This document shows, piece after piece, positions 48,155-60,654 of a DNA stretch of 64,000 bases (positions within the stretch are counted from its first letter, which is position 1; every line of letters starts with the position of its first letter). The notes under the pieces were generated by a model. That model saw nothing but the letters and a program-made list of their open reading frames with translations, was not told the origin of the DNA and ran no database searches. The DNA comes from Morella rubra (Eukaryota > Streptophyta > Magnoliopsida > Fagales > Myricaceae), in NCBI GenBank assembly GCA_003952965.2, contig CM025851.1:21848080-21912079 (forward strand). The letters run 5' to 3'. The position numbers were made by a program, and so were the translations under genes.

Positions 48155-50340
48155 TTCGTATTGTGCTATAGTCATATACACAAGTCAAACTTGTCGTTAG
48201 GTTTAGCTATATGCTGCGCTCACTACTCTAAAAAAAAAAAAAAAACACAAAAAATAAATTATTCTTTCTCGCACTTTACTGGACATCTCGGGTCAAGTAT
48301 TGGTAATAAGTGGGTTTCCATAGATGTCTTGAGCAGCCTCTAGTACACAGCTGATCGACGCGGACAGCCTTGAACGGGTGGAGTCTGTACTATTAATACT
48401 GAGCAACAGCGCAGCATATTGAGCCTGCAATCCAAATGACAGATCTAGTTCTGTTCATTGCTCCTGCACACATACACAACAAGTTATATTTTCATACTCT
48501 CTCAACAGAGACTTCTGTCGATCGTAATATCAAAATTTCAGTCACATTCTTAGGAAGTAGGGGAAGTGTGACACTATGAAATGGATTGCTCGATGCAGCA
48601 ATGACCTCTTTGTCTTATGGGTCGCAATATTCATTGGCAGTAGTGCCCTAGTGGTATTTTCTTTATTCTGGTTGCCTGCATGCAAGTTTGGCACGCGCAA
48701 GGATGCGTTTGACTCACCCTGTTCCTTTCTATTTCTCGATATCAATTCATCTGCTGATTGCTTCATCAAGCAAAGCTTCTTCGCAGTTGCAAATGAACCT
48801 ATTGTGTAGTCTTGGTCTTGAGCTTGAATCTATTACAGTCGGAAGCATAGGTCCAAATGTATGAAGCTTGCAATGAATTGTAGACAGGTCAAATAGTTGT
48901 GAAATTAACATGTCAGAAACAAATAAATAGCCGTCCAGAAAATGATAAGAAAAATGATGATTTGTCTATCCTGCTCTTCATCTGTGAGTTGTCCTGTCTG
49001 ACTTGAAGGATTTTTTCCTGGGAGGATTCCAGAGTAATTGCGGTATATCTACTGTTTTCGCTTTTCGCCATTGTAGTGTACTTCAGATTTGATCGCCACT
49101 CTACGTACCATTTACATTTACCCTCTTAAGTAATACATATCGTGCACACACTGCATTTGTTATCGAGCAACATATGTCATATTCAATTATTAATTTGATG
49201 CCAATAAATATTTCGATTTATCTCTCTGAAATGCTTCTTTTGTGTCTTCATCACTTTTACCAAGTTCATAAACCACACTCTTTTGGTTGAGTTTTTCTTT
49301 TTTGTGATGGTTGGTGGTGCTCCTATACATCCTATGAATTTTCAGGGGGTGTGAGCAGTAAAGGGGGTGAGGTATATACACATCTGGACTGGTATGAGAA
49401 ACTTGAATATCTCATAATTGATGTAGCCAGAGATCAATGAAAAAAGGGGCTTAAATGCTAGCATGGTTCTTTTGGCACGAGAATTTCTATGTTTAGCTCC
49501 CACACTTTTCGGGAAGAAAACAGTCGGGCTCACTATCTAACACGAATCGCTCTTAATGCCGCATCTCTTCCGAGACCGGGGCCTTTTATCATGACTTCTG
49601 CTCGTTGCATACCTTGATACAAAATGAGAACAACGGAAAGTCACAAGTAAAATGAAATTGCTATGGTAAGTCTAGCATTAGCACTTATTCTGATAAGTTT
49701 TGTATTTTGCCTGCTATGAGATCAGCGTATAGTCTTGGGGTTGGGTCACGTGTGACAAAGGTTCTGTGACCTGATCTCTTTCTTCATCAAACAGTGCAGT
49801 TGCTTCTTGCGAACCACTTTATCGCACAGTCCATCCTGTCCTCTGGAGCTCGAGGACGCAATAGAAACTTTGGTTAAGAAGATAACAATTGGGACATGCG
49901 TACTTGAGGAAACTCCATCTCTGAAGTATCTCTGAAGACTTGGCATTGTAGCCATAATGTGCACAGATTGCACAGGAAATAGAATAATCTGTGTTAACTG
50001 TATAATTATTGTAAGTTTCTAGATAGCGTGAATGCATTGAACATGACGAAAGTACGCAAGTATTATGGAGACTAAAGTTGAAGGATAACCACGACAGAAC
50101 GCCCCGCTCTTTATGATTTTCTCTGCACCTCAATCACCGGATACTACGTAACTGGTTTGGACATATCATTCACCCAGTATCCTCCATAGGTTTGAATCAT
50201 CGTTTTTCTTTCTCTGCGCAATTGATCTCTTGTGTTGCGGCATATTGGTTTTGCATACGTGGCTGTGGCTCTGAGCTTAGTCATATCTAGCATTGTTAAG
50301 ATGGATAAGCTTAACGTGGAGTTTAGCATAGTTAGATATA
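48155..50340. other. Indel-rich continuation of the right arm
   Basis: Collinear inverted homology to 12,480-13,888, recognisable from short islands: tcgatgcagcaa (48,590), tcatctgctgattgct (48,746), ttctatgttt (49,485), caagtaaaatgaaattg (49,646), ctctgaagacttggcattg (49,930) and ctttctctgcgcaa (50,206). Between islands there are frequent insertions and deletions of one to several bases. The switch from near-identity to this state occurs within a few bases at about 48,154. This pattern fits an uncorrected long read. No reliable gene can be called. Confidence 0.7.
49542..49618 (-). pseudogene. rps11: Exact 77-bp plastid rps11 piece in noisy nuclear sequence
   Basis: Matches 59,018-59,094 (inside rps11) without a difference, while the bases on both sides align to nuclear sequence at about 12,970-13,005. 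It is far too short to be functional. Confidence 0.85.
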
Positions 50341-50519
50341 TAATGGATTATCCATTTTAGAAATAGTCAATTTGTTCATAATATACTCTTTTTCTTATTT
50401 GGTATCAAAATTTTTATCCGATCTATACCTTATACTCAAAAGTATTACGACAGATCTTTCTTTTACTATTATATAGATCACAGCACCTAAATTTCAACTA
50501 TCTGTTTCTCTTCATTAAA

Positions 50520-50593
50520 AGTTTACTTTTGTATTCTATTATCGTCTCGGGTGCGCCCTATCCGGCAACAAATCTTGTACAGGTCATTGCCAT
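50520..50593 (-). pseudogene. rps11: Corrupted 5' end of plastid rps11
   Basis: gtacaggtcattgccat at 50,577-50,593 corresponds to ggtacaggttttgccat at the rps11 start (59,331-59,347). The preceding bases align only loosely. This marks the start of recognisable plastid sequence after the nuclear noise. Confidence 0.5.
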
Positions 50594-50669
50594 ATTTTAT
50601 TCTAATCCCAGTCTGATGGATAATCCATTTTTTGTCAAAACGGATCTTTTTTTTTATTTGTATATCGTC

Positions 50670-50780
50670 CCTTAAGACGTAGAACCTTATCTTGTTTTGA
50701 TGTCCTTGGAACAAATGTATGTCGTCGTCTGGTATATCGCCAGTCGAACAAATTTTACGAACAGAGGCCCTTATTTTCAT
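50670..50780 (-). pseudogene. rpl36: Corrupted rpl36 (copy A)
   Basis: The first codons read [11 protein letters not shown] as in the intact rpl36 at 59,471-59,584. The rest is scrambled by indels (STGDIPDDD in place of [10 protein letters not shown]), with islands such as 'ttgttcca' still alignable. The clean part begins at about 50,748. Confidence 0.7.
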
Positions 50781-50893
50781 ATTTATCATTCTTTAACTTA
50801 ATTTCTAATTTTTTTATTGGAAGAAAATAAGTTTCTTGAAATTTTTAACTTTCGAATTGAAAGGAATATTGAAGTTGAAAAAAAAAAAAGAAA

Positions 50894-51120
50894 CTAATCG
50901 TTTGAATCCTTGTTTCAGGGTCTATAAATTATATGTCCTTTGGTTGAATCATAACAACTTATTTTCATTTTTACTCTATATTCCAGTAGTATACGTATAA
51001 AATTACGCCGAATCTTTCCTGAACCATAACATAACCCAGAATTCGATCTTTATTATCTAACCGAATCTTAAGTATACCATTCGGAAGCGATTCAATAATT
51101 AAACTTCCATGAATCCATTT
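50894..51120 (-). pseudogene. infA: infA pseudogene (copy A)
   Basis: The minus strand retains infA blocks ([29 protein letters not shown]) and the terminal NKDSND region. The start codon context is lost, the frame is shifted, and a stop replaces Arg before NKDSND. A broken plastid infA is common in rosids, where translation initiation factor 1 is supplied from the nucleus. Confidence 0.75.
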
Positions 51121-51266
51121 TTTTTATTTCAGGTAAAATCTCTTTGAAGTATTAACGAATGTAGGAGGAGAGTGATATTAGAAAATAAACCCGCCCTTTC
51201 TTTTTTTTTCACAAATAAACTAAATAGGAAAGTTTCATATCTAAGTTGGATATAAGATAAGAAAAC

Positions 51267-51671
51267 TTACCATATATAACATAAAATTTCTCCGCCAATT
51301 CCTTCTAGTCGGGCTTCTCGGTCCGTTATTATACCCCGAGAAGTAGAAAGAATTACAATTCCCATCCCGCCTAAAATTCTAGGAATTCGTTGATAGTTCG
51401 AATAGATTCGTAGACCGGGTCGACTGATTCGTTTTAAATTTAAAACTGTTTTATATGGCCCTTTCCTATTCCTTCTATGTCGTAGGGTTAAAACCAAAAA
51501 AGATTTGTTGCTTTCCTGATGTTTCCTCACGTTTTCAATAAAACCTTCTCTTAACAGTATTTTAACAAGGTTTTCGGTGATGTTAGTGGATGGTATTCGA
51601 ACCGTTCCTTTTCTATTCATGTCAGCATTGCGTATAGAAGTTATTATATCAGCAATAGTGTCTTTACCCAT
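51267..51671 (-). CDS. rps8: Ribosomal protein S8 (plastid), copy A
   Basis: Intact frame of 134 aa from [18 protein letters not shown] to the C-terminal ILCYIW, the usual plastid length. It includes the conserved [13 protein letters not shown] block. An upstream TTG in frame would add three residues, but ATG is the normal start. It lies between infA and rpl14 as in plastid genomes and is identical in sequence to copy B. Confidence 0.92.
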   Translation of the reverse strand: MGKDTIADIITSIRNADMNRKGTVRIPSTNITENLVKILLREGFIENVRKHQESNKSFLVLTLRHRRNRKGPYKTVLNLKRISRPGLRIYSNYQRIPRILGGMGIVILSTSRGIITDREARLEGIGGEILCYIW

Positions 51672-51856
51672 GATAAACAAAAATTATTGTTGCCCCCGAA
51701 TTTTGATATAATCAACATGCTTTTTTTTTTTCATATATATATTTTATAAATTGTTAAAGATATATGCGTGAGAAAAATCTACTAATTCATTTTATCTATT
51801 TTATTACTAATTTATTCAAATGCTATAACTATATTATAGTCTCATCTTTATTATAC

Positions 51857-52225
51857 TTATAGTACCTCGGGTGCTAATGAAACTATTTTAGTAAAATTTA
51901 ACTGTCTCAATTCCCGTGCGATCGCACCAAAAATTCTAGTTCCTTTGGGATTTCCTTCTTGATCAATAACAACCGCAGCATTGTCATCATATCGTAGTAT
52001 CATACCGTTGTCACGTTTGAGTTCTTTACAAGTACGTACAATTACAGCTCTGATCACTTCAGATTTTTCTAAAGGTGTATTTGGTATTGCTTCCTTGATT
52101 ACAGCAACAATAACATCACCAATATGAGCATATCGTCGATTACTAGCTCCTATGATTCGAATACACATCAATTCTCGGGCCCCGCTGTTGTCCGCTACAT
52201 TTAAATGGGTTTGAGGTTGAATCAT
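51857..52225 (-). CDS. rpl14: Ribosomal protein L14 (plastid), copy A
   Basis: 122 aa, starting [20 protein letters not shown] and ending SLAPEVL. Full family length, with the conserved NSGAREL block intact. An upstream in-frame extension is only low-complexity poly(T)-derived sequence and is not part of the gene. The core large-subunit protein contacts 23S rRNA. Confidence 0.93.
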   Translation of the reverse strand: MIQPQTHLNVADNSGARELMCIRIIGASNRRYAHIGDVIVAVIKEAIPNTPLEKSEVIRAVIVRTCKELKRDNGMILRYDDNAAVVIDQEGNPKGTRIFGAIARELRQLNFTKIVSLAPEVL

Positions 52226-52371
52226 ATCATTTTTTTTTTTTTTTGAATTTGCTCTTTTGATGCAAAGGGGCAAAGTAAAAAAAAAAAAAATATTGTTTTT
52301 CAATAAAAAAAGAAACCTACAATTGTTTTTTTTTTTCATTCCAAAGACCTCTTTCCTTTGGTTCTACATTC

Positions 52372-53763
52372 CTATCCTGAGACGATGAATTGAGTTCGTA
52401 TAGGCATTTTTGATGCCGCTATTGAAATAGCCTTTCTGGCTACATTTTCTGCTACTCCGCCTATTTCATAAACTATTCTACCCGGTTTAACGATAGCTAC
52501 CCAATATTCAGGAGATCCTTTCCCTGAACCCATACGCGTTTCTGCAGGTCTTACTGTAACTGGTTTGTCTGGAAATATACGTACCCATATTTTTCCACCG
52601 CGGCGCACATTTCGTGTCATTGCTCGGCGCCCTGCTTCTATTTGTCTAGATGTGATCCACGCGGGTTCAAGTGCCTGAAGAGCATATCTACCGAAGCAAA
52701 TACGATTACCTCTATAAGATATTCCTTTCATTCTTCCTCTATGTTGTTTACGGAATCTGGTTCTTTTGGGGTTATAGTTGATGGTTGTTTCTCAATTCAT
52801 TCCATCTCTACTACAGAACCGGACATGAGAGTTTCTTCTCATCCAGCTCCTCGCAAATGAAACAAAATAAAATAATATACATGTATTTAATGAATAATAT
52901 AATATGCTGAATCATGGGATTCGTTGAGATTTTATCTAATCTATTAGAAATTTATATATCTTGTTTTAATAGTTTATATAATTAATTAAACATATTTATG
53001 ATCATATCGGATCGATCGACCAAAATTTAGAAATTCAATAAAATCAAAACTTTCGCGGGCGAATATTTACTCTTTCAATATCTATTTCAGTTGTAGGGTT
53101 ATCCCATGACATGACCTCTCTCTCAGAATAAAAGTGGATTGATCCCGGGTTTGTTCCGCCATCCTACCCAGTGAATCATTAGGATTCGTTTTCAATAGAA
53201 TCTTATCTTATGCATCCACAGGTTCCGTCGTTCCCATCGCTTCTCGATTAATGGTTAGGCCTGAATTTGACAATGGAGCTCCTAATCAAAATGAAATGTG
53301 TTCTTGAGTCAATTTTCTCAGTCTTTATTGACTCAGGGCTCTTGATTTTTTTGTTCTATCAACAAATTCATCTAATTACAAATTCATCTAATTATAGATT
53401 AATCAAATTAGTATTGATGCTTTAGTACACTATCCTTTATAAGATTGCTCATAGACCTTACATATTGGAATCATATAGCATTCATATTCTTTTTCTCTCT
53501 TTCTCTCATCCTTCCATTTATCTGCATTTTTATTATTGCTTCACAACTCAGATTGGTTTTTTTTTTTTTTTTTTTTGCAAAAAACTTTCCGTTGCTACAA
53601 TGATATAACCAATATATCATACCATGACCGGTTCTTTAGATCTAGATAATATGAAGCGATGGGTTGGTTATCAGTTCTATAGTTATTAGTTCATACTATG
53701 TGTGGGCAGGTCCGGTTTTTTGAATCCTAACCCTAAAAAACCAACGAGTCACACACTAAGCAT
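52372..53763 (-). CDS. rpl16: Ribosomal protein L16 (plastid), copy A, with group II intron
   Basis: Exon 1 is nine bases (ATGCTTAGT, 53755-53763) and exon 2 is 52372-52770 (399 bp), giving 135 aa. The intron 52771-53754 starts GTGTGACTCG and has a domain V hairpin at about 52,814-52,849 (GAGCTGGATGAG ... CATGTCCGGTTCTG). Conserved blocks are [17 protein letters not shown] and [14 protein letters not shown]. Exon order and spacing are those of chloroplast rpl16. Confidence 0.93.
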
Positions 53764-53917
53764 AGCAATTATCTCAATATCAAAAAATTAATCGAATTTT
53801 TATTCAACCTTATAAAATTGCCCATTTTTGTTTGTATTTAACAGAAAAACAATGAAAGAGTTTGTCATTTTTTGCTTTTTTTATTGCCGATAGAACATAA
53901 AGAAAAGTCAAGTAAAT

Positions 53918-54000
53918 NNNNNNNNNNNNNNNNNNNNNNNNNNNNNNNNNNNNNNNNNNNNNNNNNNNNNNNNNNNNNNNNNNNNNNNNNNNNNNNNNNN
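53918..54000. other. Assembly gap (83 N)
   Basis: Run of N. The left side ends beyond rpl16 exon 1 near the rps3 end; the right side resumes at psbH. In an intact plastid genome these are not adjacent in this orientation, so two separate contigs have been joined here. Confidence 0.98.
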
Positions 54001-54042
54001 CAAAGTCAAACGGCTTCTCAAATGAATACAAAATTAGGATTT

Positions 54043-54324
54043 ATGCACAACAACCGTTTGAGGATGCGCCGCCGTAGTTCTACTATCTGGTGCGCAGGAC
54101 GAACTTCTGTATAGGGGGATTTCTCTTGAAACCCATCTTGAATTCGGAATTGGTAAAGCCTAGCTCCGGTTGCGGGAACTAACTCCTTTGATGGGTATCG
54201 AATCGCGGTTCTACTTTCCGTTGCCAAATACTCTCTTTCTATTAATTTGTGGGGAGGTGGTTAGTAGATTCTTCTTCCCTTTATTTTACTGGAACGGTTG
54301 GAACTTTCCACATCGAAATATTTA
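54043..54324 (+). pseudogene. psbH: Corrupted psbH
   Basis: psbH encodes the small PsbH phosphoprotein of photosystem II. The plus strand keeps the order of psbH blocks: ATG then caaccgtttgagg, gtagttctactatctgg, gacgaact..., gaattcgg, gggaact.actcctttgatgggt, ttttactgga..., but with many indels, so no frame survives. It lies upstream of petB on the same strand, as expected for the psbB operon. A minus-strand frame over this stretch is a shadow. Confidence 0.7.
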
Positions 54325-55480
54325 GATTCCAAAGAATATACTTTCGAAACCGCGCTTTTAATTATATGAATAATGGAAGAAAAGGCAAGGGTGAAGATTT
54401 TGGTCGGCTTTATAGGAGCCCATATTCATTTTTCTTTTGCGCCCTAGGTCGATGCCGTTGTGGAATTTTTTTTCTTTTTTGTTTTGTCGTTGGTTATTTT
54501 CTTCGGGAATATGAGGTGGGTGTCGGAGGGGCTGTGTTATATTGTGATCCCTTATTGGATTATTTTAACAGTAAATCTTGTATTTCTCTGTCATTGTTGG
54601 ATGAGAGATGTTTTTAACCAGTGTTGTGGATGGTATTTGAGGTCAGGCTTCTAGGTTGCGTGCGTTGGAGTCGGGGGGTCGTCGGACTATTTCAATTCTA
54701 AGTATTTTCTGCTGGTTATACTTGGTGGCGGGAATTAATAATATTATGGGTAAAATTATTACAGACAACTAATGTATAAATACTTTTTTTATTGATGTGC
54801 TGATTTGCAGAATATTTAGGAGTATTGCAGACGCATGTCGATCCAGGTGCGGACTCGACATATAAAGTGGAGAGGGGTTAAATGAATAGAAGATGAAGTT
54901 GTAAATAAATATAGGGGTTATCAGGTTTTAGTAATGGAGAGGGAGGATGTGTTGTTGGCTTGTTTCTTTTTTGCCCGTTTATGGATGGCTCTTGTTGTTT
55001 AATCTAAATTATATTAAGGAAAACCTTTTCTTTTGGATTTTTTATATTCATTATTATTGAGTCATTATTGGTATGAGAGTAGTGAGTGATGTCACAGGAC
55101 GATCGTGAAGTTTTCTTTAACTACCATGTTGGGAGATCTGTTGGGGCTTAGTTGAAAAGGGAGAGGGTTTTAATATTTTGCAAATCTATGTGGTTGTAGG
55201 TAATGATGCTGAGGTTTTAATCAGATGTTTCATTTAGGGGTTTTACAAGATGAATTTCGGTTAATCAATAATAAAAAAAGAACAGTAACATCATAGAGGA
55301 GAGTAAAGCCGTATTCTACGCGGTCCAAGGCAGAGCAGCATAGAAGAAAACACATGAAAAACGTCAGAGGTTGATTGAGCAGAGATGATTGGTTGTGATA
55401 TCGTAAGAGGGCTGATAATAAACGATGCCACATAAGAAGGAGCGGAGAAGTGAGCCAACTTTCTGATATTTGGCATTATA
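54325..55480 (+). other. Corrupted psbH-petB spacer and petB intron 5' part
   Basis: Position demands the psbH-petB spacer, petB exon 1 (ATGAGT) and most of the group II intron. I cannot align most of this stretch, and it is several hundred bases longer than I would expect. From about 55,450 onward (agaagtgagcc, acaagaaaagctttcatat) it looks like plastid petB intron again. Part may be foreign or simply unreadable sequence. Confidence 0.35.
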
Positions 55481-55618
55481 ACACAAGAAAAGCTTTCATA
55501 TTTTTATTCTTTCATATTTTCATAGAAAAATAAAGATTGAATCGCATAGGATTAAAGAAGAGTTTCAAACTTTCTATTACATATATCTGTTATAGCCAAT
55601 ATTGGGGTATTTTTGTTT

Positions 55619-56329
<711 letters not shown>

Positions 56330-56543
56330 AGAATAAAGAATATAATAAATATGGATTATAGATGTTTGTAATCAGTCATTTATCATCTCACTCAGGGTAG
56401 GAATAATAGGATTTCATTGCTATAAATATGGATTATTGAAAAGAATAAAACATGTATTTGGATATTTCCCTTCAACCTTACAAAATTGTATTATTTATTT
56501 GACACTAATGGTTGAGGGGAATTTTCCGAAGAGAAAATGGATT

Positions 56544-57627
<1,084 letters not shown>

Positions 57628-57875
57628 TTTTTTAAATTGATTCAATTGTAAAATAATTGTGAAATAAAATATCACAACATGTGTATCTAGGGAATAGCCG
57701 CTTCAAAGTGAATTTTCCCTAGATACATCTATTCAATTAAATTTTGGATTTTTTCTGTGTATATGGATTGTGCTAAAGATTCAAAAACCATTTTCTTTTC
57801 ATTTTTTTTTCTAAAGTTTTTTTTTTATAAAAAATCTAAATAATAAAAAAAGATGAAATCCAATGGATTTCAAAT

Positions 57876-58870
57876 TTATACGAAATGCTTTTCTATTTCT
57901 AGAATGTCCAATATATGTTTTATGTCTTCTATGCGAAAATGTTTCATTTTCATAAAGTCGTCTTGACTTTTATTTAAAAGGTCCAATAGGGTATGTATGT
58001 TGGACCTTTTAAGGCAATTATAAATCCTAGGAGGCAATTCTGATTGGTCTATAAAAATAGATTTCAATGCTATTTCTTTTTTATTTTTCTTTAGTTTAGC
58101 CAATCTATCATGAAAAGTAAAAAGGGGTAAAGTAACTTTGTGTTGATTGTTTTCTAAATGTAATTTTTCTTCTTCCGCATGTAAAAAGGAATAAATAACT
58201 CAATTAAATTCCGTGAGGCTTCATGAAGTGCTTCTTTAGGAGTTAAACTTCCATTTGTCCATATTTCAAGAAAAAGTATCTCTTCTTTTTCATTCCCATT
58301 TACATAAGAATGAATACTATGATTTGCATTTCGAACAGGCATGAATATAGCGTCTATAGGATAACTTCCGTCTTGAGAGTTATTTGGTGTTTTTATATGA
58401 TATCCGCGATTTCTCTCGATTTGTAAGTCAATACACAAGTGAATTGGTTCCGTTAGGTTAGCTATATGCTGCGTATTATCAACAATTTCCACAGAAGTTG
58501 GTAAGATGATGTCTTGAGCAGTTACAGATCGGGGACCCTTGACACAAATAGACGCGCCACGAATTCCATACAGATTACTTCTCAATACAATTTCTTTTAA
58601 ATTCATTAAAATTTCATGTGCTGATTCTTGAATACCTACTATGGTCGAATATTCATGTGGTATTTTCTCAGATTTTGCGCGTGTGATACATGTTCCTTCT
58701 ATTTCTCCAAGCAAAGCTCTTCGCATTGCAATGCCTATTGTATCTGCTTGACCTTTCATAAGTGGAGACAGAATAAAGCGTCCATAATATAGACGCTTAC
58801 TATCTACTCTTGATTCAACACACTTCCATTGTAGTGTCCGAGTCGATACTCTTACTTTCTCTCGAACCAT
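57876..58870 (-). pseudogene. rpoA: rpoA (plastid RNA polymerase alpha) with one-base deletion
   Basis: The N-terminal 234 residues or so are normal ([20 protein letters not shown] to [10 protein letters not shown]). A T is missing from a T run at 58,183-58,187, so the frame turns into YMRKKKNYI and stops at 58,154. The correct continuation is open in another frame from about 58,180 to 57,876 ([36 protein letters not shown]), the C-terminal DNA-binding domain. A single homopolymer error would explain it. Confidence 0.9.
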
Positions 58871-58930
58871 AGTAATATTATTATTTGATCAAATAAATTA
58901 TTTATTTCTCTTGAAATGTTTTGTTTATTT

Positions 58931-59347
58931 TTACACACGTCTTTTTTTAGGGGGCCTACATCCATTATGTGGCATAGGGGTTACATCTCGTATGAAACTT
59001 AATATTATACCACTTCTACGAATCGCTCTTAATGCCGCATCTCTTCCGAGACCGGGGCCTTTTATCATGACTTCTGCTCGTTGCATACCTTGATCCACTA
59101 CTGTCCGAATAGCATTTCCTGCTGCGGTTTGGGCGGCAAAGGGTGTCCCTCTTCTTGTGCCCTTGAATCCACAAGTACCAGCGGAGGACCAAGAAATTAC
59201 TCGACCTCGTACATCTGTGACAGTCACAATAGTATTGTTGAAACTTGCTTGAACATGAATAACCCCTTTTGGTATTCTACGCGCACTCTTACGTAAACCA
59301 ATACGCCCATTCCTACGTGAACCAATTCTTGGTACAGGTTTTGCCAT
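58931..59347 (-). CDS. rps11: Ribosomal protein S11 (plastid)
   Basis: Intact 138 aa frame, [20 protein letters not shown] to RPPKKRRV, the normal plastid length. It includes the conserved [18 protein letters not shown] and [18 protein letters not shown] blocks. It lies 60 bp upstream of rpoA on the same strand, the usual operon order. Confidence 0.95.
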   Translation of the reverse strand: MAKPVPRIGSRRNGRIGLRKSARRIPKGVIHVQASFNNTIVTVTDVRGRVISWSSAGTCGFKGTRRGTPFAAQTAAGNAIRTVVDQGMQRAEVMIKGPGLGRDAALRAIRRSGIILSFIRDVTPMPHNGCRPPKKRRV

Positions 59348-59470
59348 ATTTTATCATCTAATAAATATAAGTCAGAGATATATGGATATATCCATTTTAT
59401 GTCAAAACGGATCTTTTTTTTTTATTTTGTATATCCGTTCCCTTAGAGAGTCTCTTTTATTTTAGAAAGA

Positions 59471-59584
59471 TTATCCTTGTCTTTGTTTATGTCTTGGGTT
59501 GGAACAAATTACTATAATTCGTCCTCGTCTACGGATCAGTCGACATTTTTCACAAATTTTACGAACAGAGGCCCTTATTTTCAT
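59471..59584 (-). CDS. rpl36: Ribosomal protein L36 (plastid)
   Basis: 37 aa, [20 protein letters not shown] ending NPRHKQRQG, with the CxxC...C...H zinc-ribbon residues. Standard length and position between rps11 and infA. Intact, unlike copy A. Confidence 0.93.
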
Positions 59585-59697
59585 ATTTATCATTCCTTAA
59601 CTTAATTTCTAATTTTTTTATTGGAAGAAAATAAGTTTCTTGAAATTTTTAACTTTCGAATTGAAAGGAATATTGAAGTTGAAAAAAAAAAAAGAAA

Positions 59698-59930
59698 CTA
59701 ATCGTTTGAATCCTTGTTTCAGGGTCTATAAATTATATGTCCTTTGGTTGAATCATAACAACTTATTTTCATTTTTACTCTATATTCCAGTAGTATACGT
59801 ATAAAATTACGCCGAATCTTTCCTGAACCATAACATAACCCAGAATTCGATCTTTATTATCTAACCGAATCTTAAGTATACCATTCGGAAGCGATTCAAT
59901 AATTAAACTTCCATGAATCCATTTTTTTTA
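59698..59930 (-). pseudogene. infA: infA pseudogene (copy B)
   Basis: The same decayed frame as copy A: start context missing, internal frameshift, TGA before NKDSND. Since both copies share exactly the same damage, the decay predates the duplication and probably reflects the true plastid genome. Confidence 0.78.
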
Positions 59931-60070
59931 TTTCAGGTAAAATCTCTTTGAAGTATTAACGAATGTAGGAGGAGAGTGATATTAGAAAATAAACCCGCCC
60001 TTTCTTTTTTTTTCACAAATAAACTAAATAGGAAAGTTTCATATCTAAGTTGGATATAAGATAAGAAAAC

Positions 60071-60475
60071 TTACCATATATAACATAAAATTTCTCCGCC
60101 AATTCCTTCTAGTCGGGCTTCTCGGTCCGTTATTATACCCCGAGAAGTAGAAAGAATTACAATTCCCATCCCGCCTAAAATTCTAGGAATTCGTTGATAG
60201 TTCGAATAGATTCGTAGACCGGGTCGACTGATTCGTTTTAAATTTAAAACTGTTTTATATGGCCCTTTCCTATTCCTTCTATGTCGTAGGGTTAAAACCA
60301 AAAAAGATTTGTTGCTTTCCTGATGTTTCCTCACGTTTTCAATAAAACCTTCTCTTAACAGTATTTTAACAAGGTTTTCGGTGATGTTAGTGGATGGTAT
60401 TCGAACCGTTCCTTTTCTATTCATGTCAGCATTGCGTATAGAAGTTATTATATCAGCAATAGTGTCTTTACCCAT
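60071..60475 (-). CDS. rps8: Ribosomal protein S8 (plastid), copy B
   Basis: 134 aa, identical to copy A. Start chosen at MGKDT; an in-frame TTG three codons upstream is ignored. Confidence 0.93.
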   Translation of the reverse strand: MGKDTIADIITSIRNADMNRKGTVRIPSTNITENLVKILLREGFIENVRKHQESNKSFLVLTLRHRRNRKGPYKTVLNLKRISRPGLRIYSNYQRIPRILGGMGIVILSTSRGIITDREARLEGIGGEILCYIW

Positions 60476-60654
60476 GATAAACAAAAATTATTGTTGCCCC
60501 CGAATTTTGATATAATCAACATGCTTTTTTTTATATATATTTTTTAAATTGTTAAAGATATATGCGTGAGAAAAATCTACTAATTCATTTTATCTATTTT
60601 ATTACTAATTTATTCAAATGCTATAACTATATTATAGTCTCATCTTTATTATAC

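Larger units (their letters stand above)
42073..48490 (+). pseudogene. CSTF64: CSTF64-like gene, right copy with damaged 3' part
   Basis: Exons 1-5 match the left copy: 42073-42106, 42394-42472, 44209-44383, 44479-44512 and 44631-44875, encoding the RRM and the start of the hinge. Exon 6 (44954-45027) is five bases shorter than on the left, ending GCTCTCAG. Exon 7 (46037-46072) and the Gln/Pro-rich exon 8 (46161-46664) are clean. Exon 9 (46879-47214) carries several indels (stop after KDAT). The terminal exon, clean on the left, is here only a garbled match around 48,370-48,480 (gtggagtctgt, tgagcctg, gttcattgc). Damage increases toward the arm's outer end, which suggests falling sequence quality rather than selection-free decay. 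Confidence 0.75.
50748..53917. repeat. Plastid segment copy A, direct repeat of 59,552-62,717
   Basis: Runs from inside rpl36 through infA, rps8, rpl14 and rpl16 to just past the end of rps3. It is the same orientation as the second copy, displaced by about 8,800 bp. Differences are few: homopolymer lengths, a 3-base change in rpl14, and small insertions near 53,535-53,555. It ends at the N gap. Confidence 0.9.

Noticed and set aside
50523-50789. 88-codon frame with an rpl36-like start
   Set aside because: Only the first 12 or so residues are rpl36; the rest is a random frame through noisy sequence.
54018-54227. 69-codon minus-strand frame (MATESRTA...)
   Set aside because: Reverse-strand shadow of corrupted psbH, whose landmarks run on the plus strand.
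54249-54617. 122-codon plus-strand frame with hydrophobic stretches
   Set aside because: Overlaps the corrupted psbH end and unreadable petB spacer; hydrophobicity comes from T-rich sequence.
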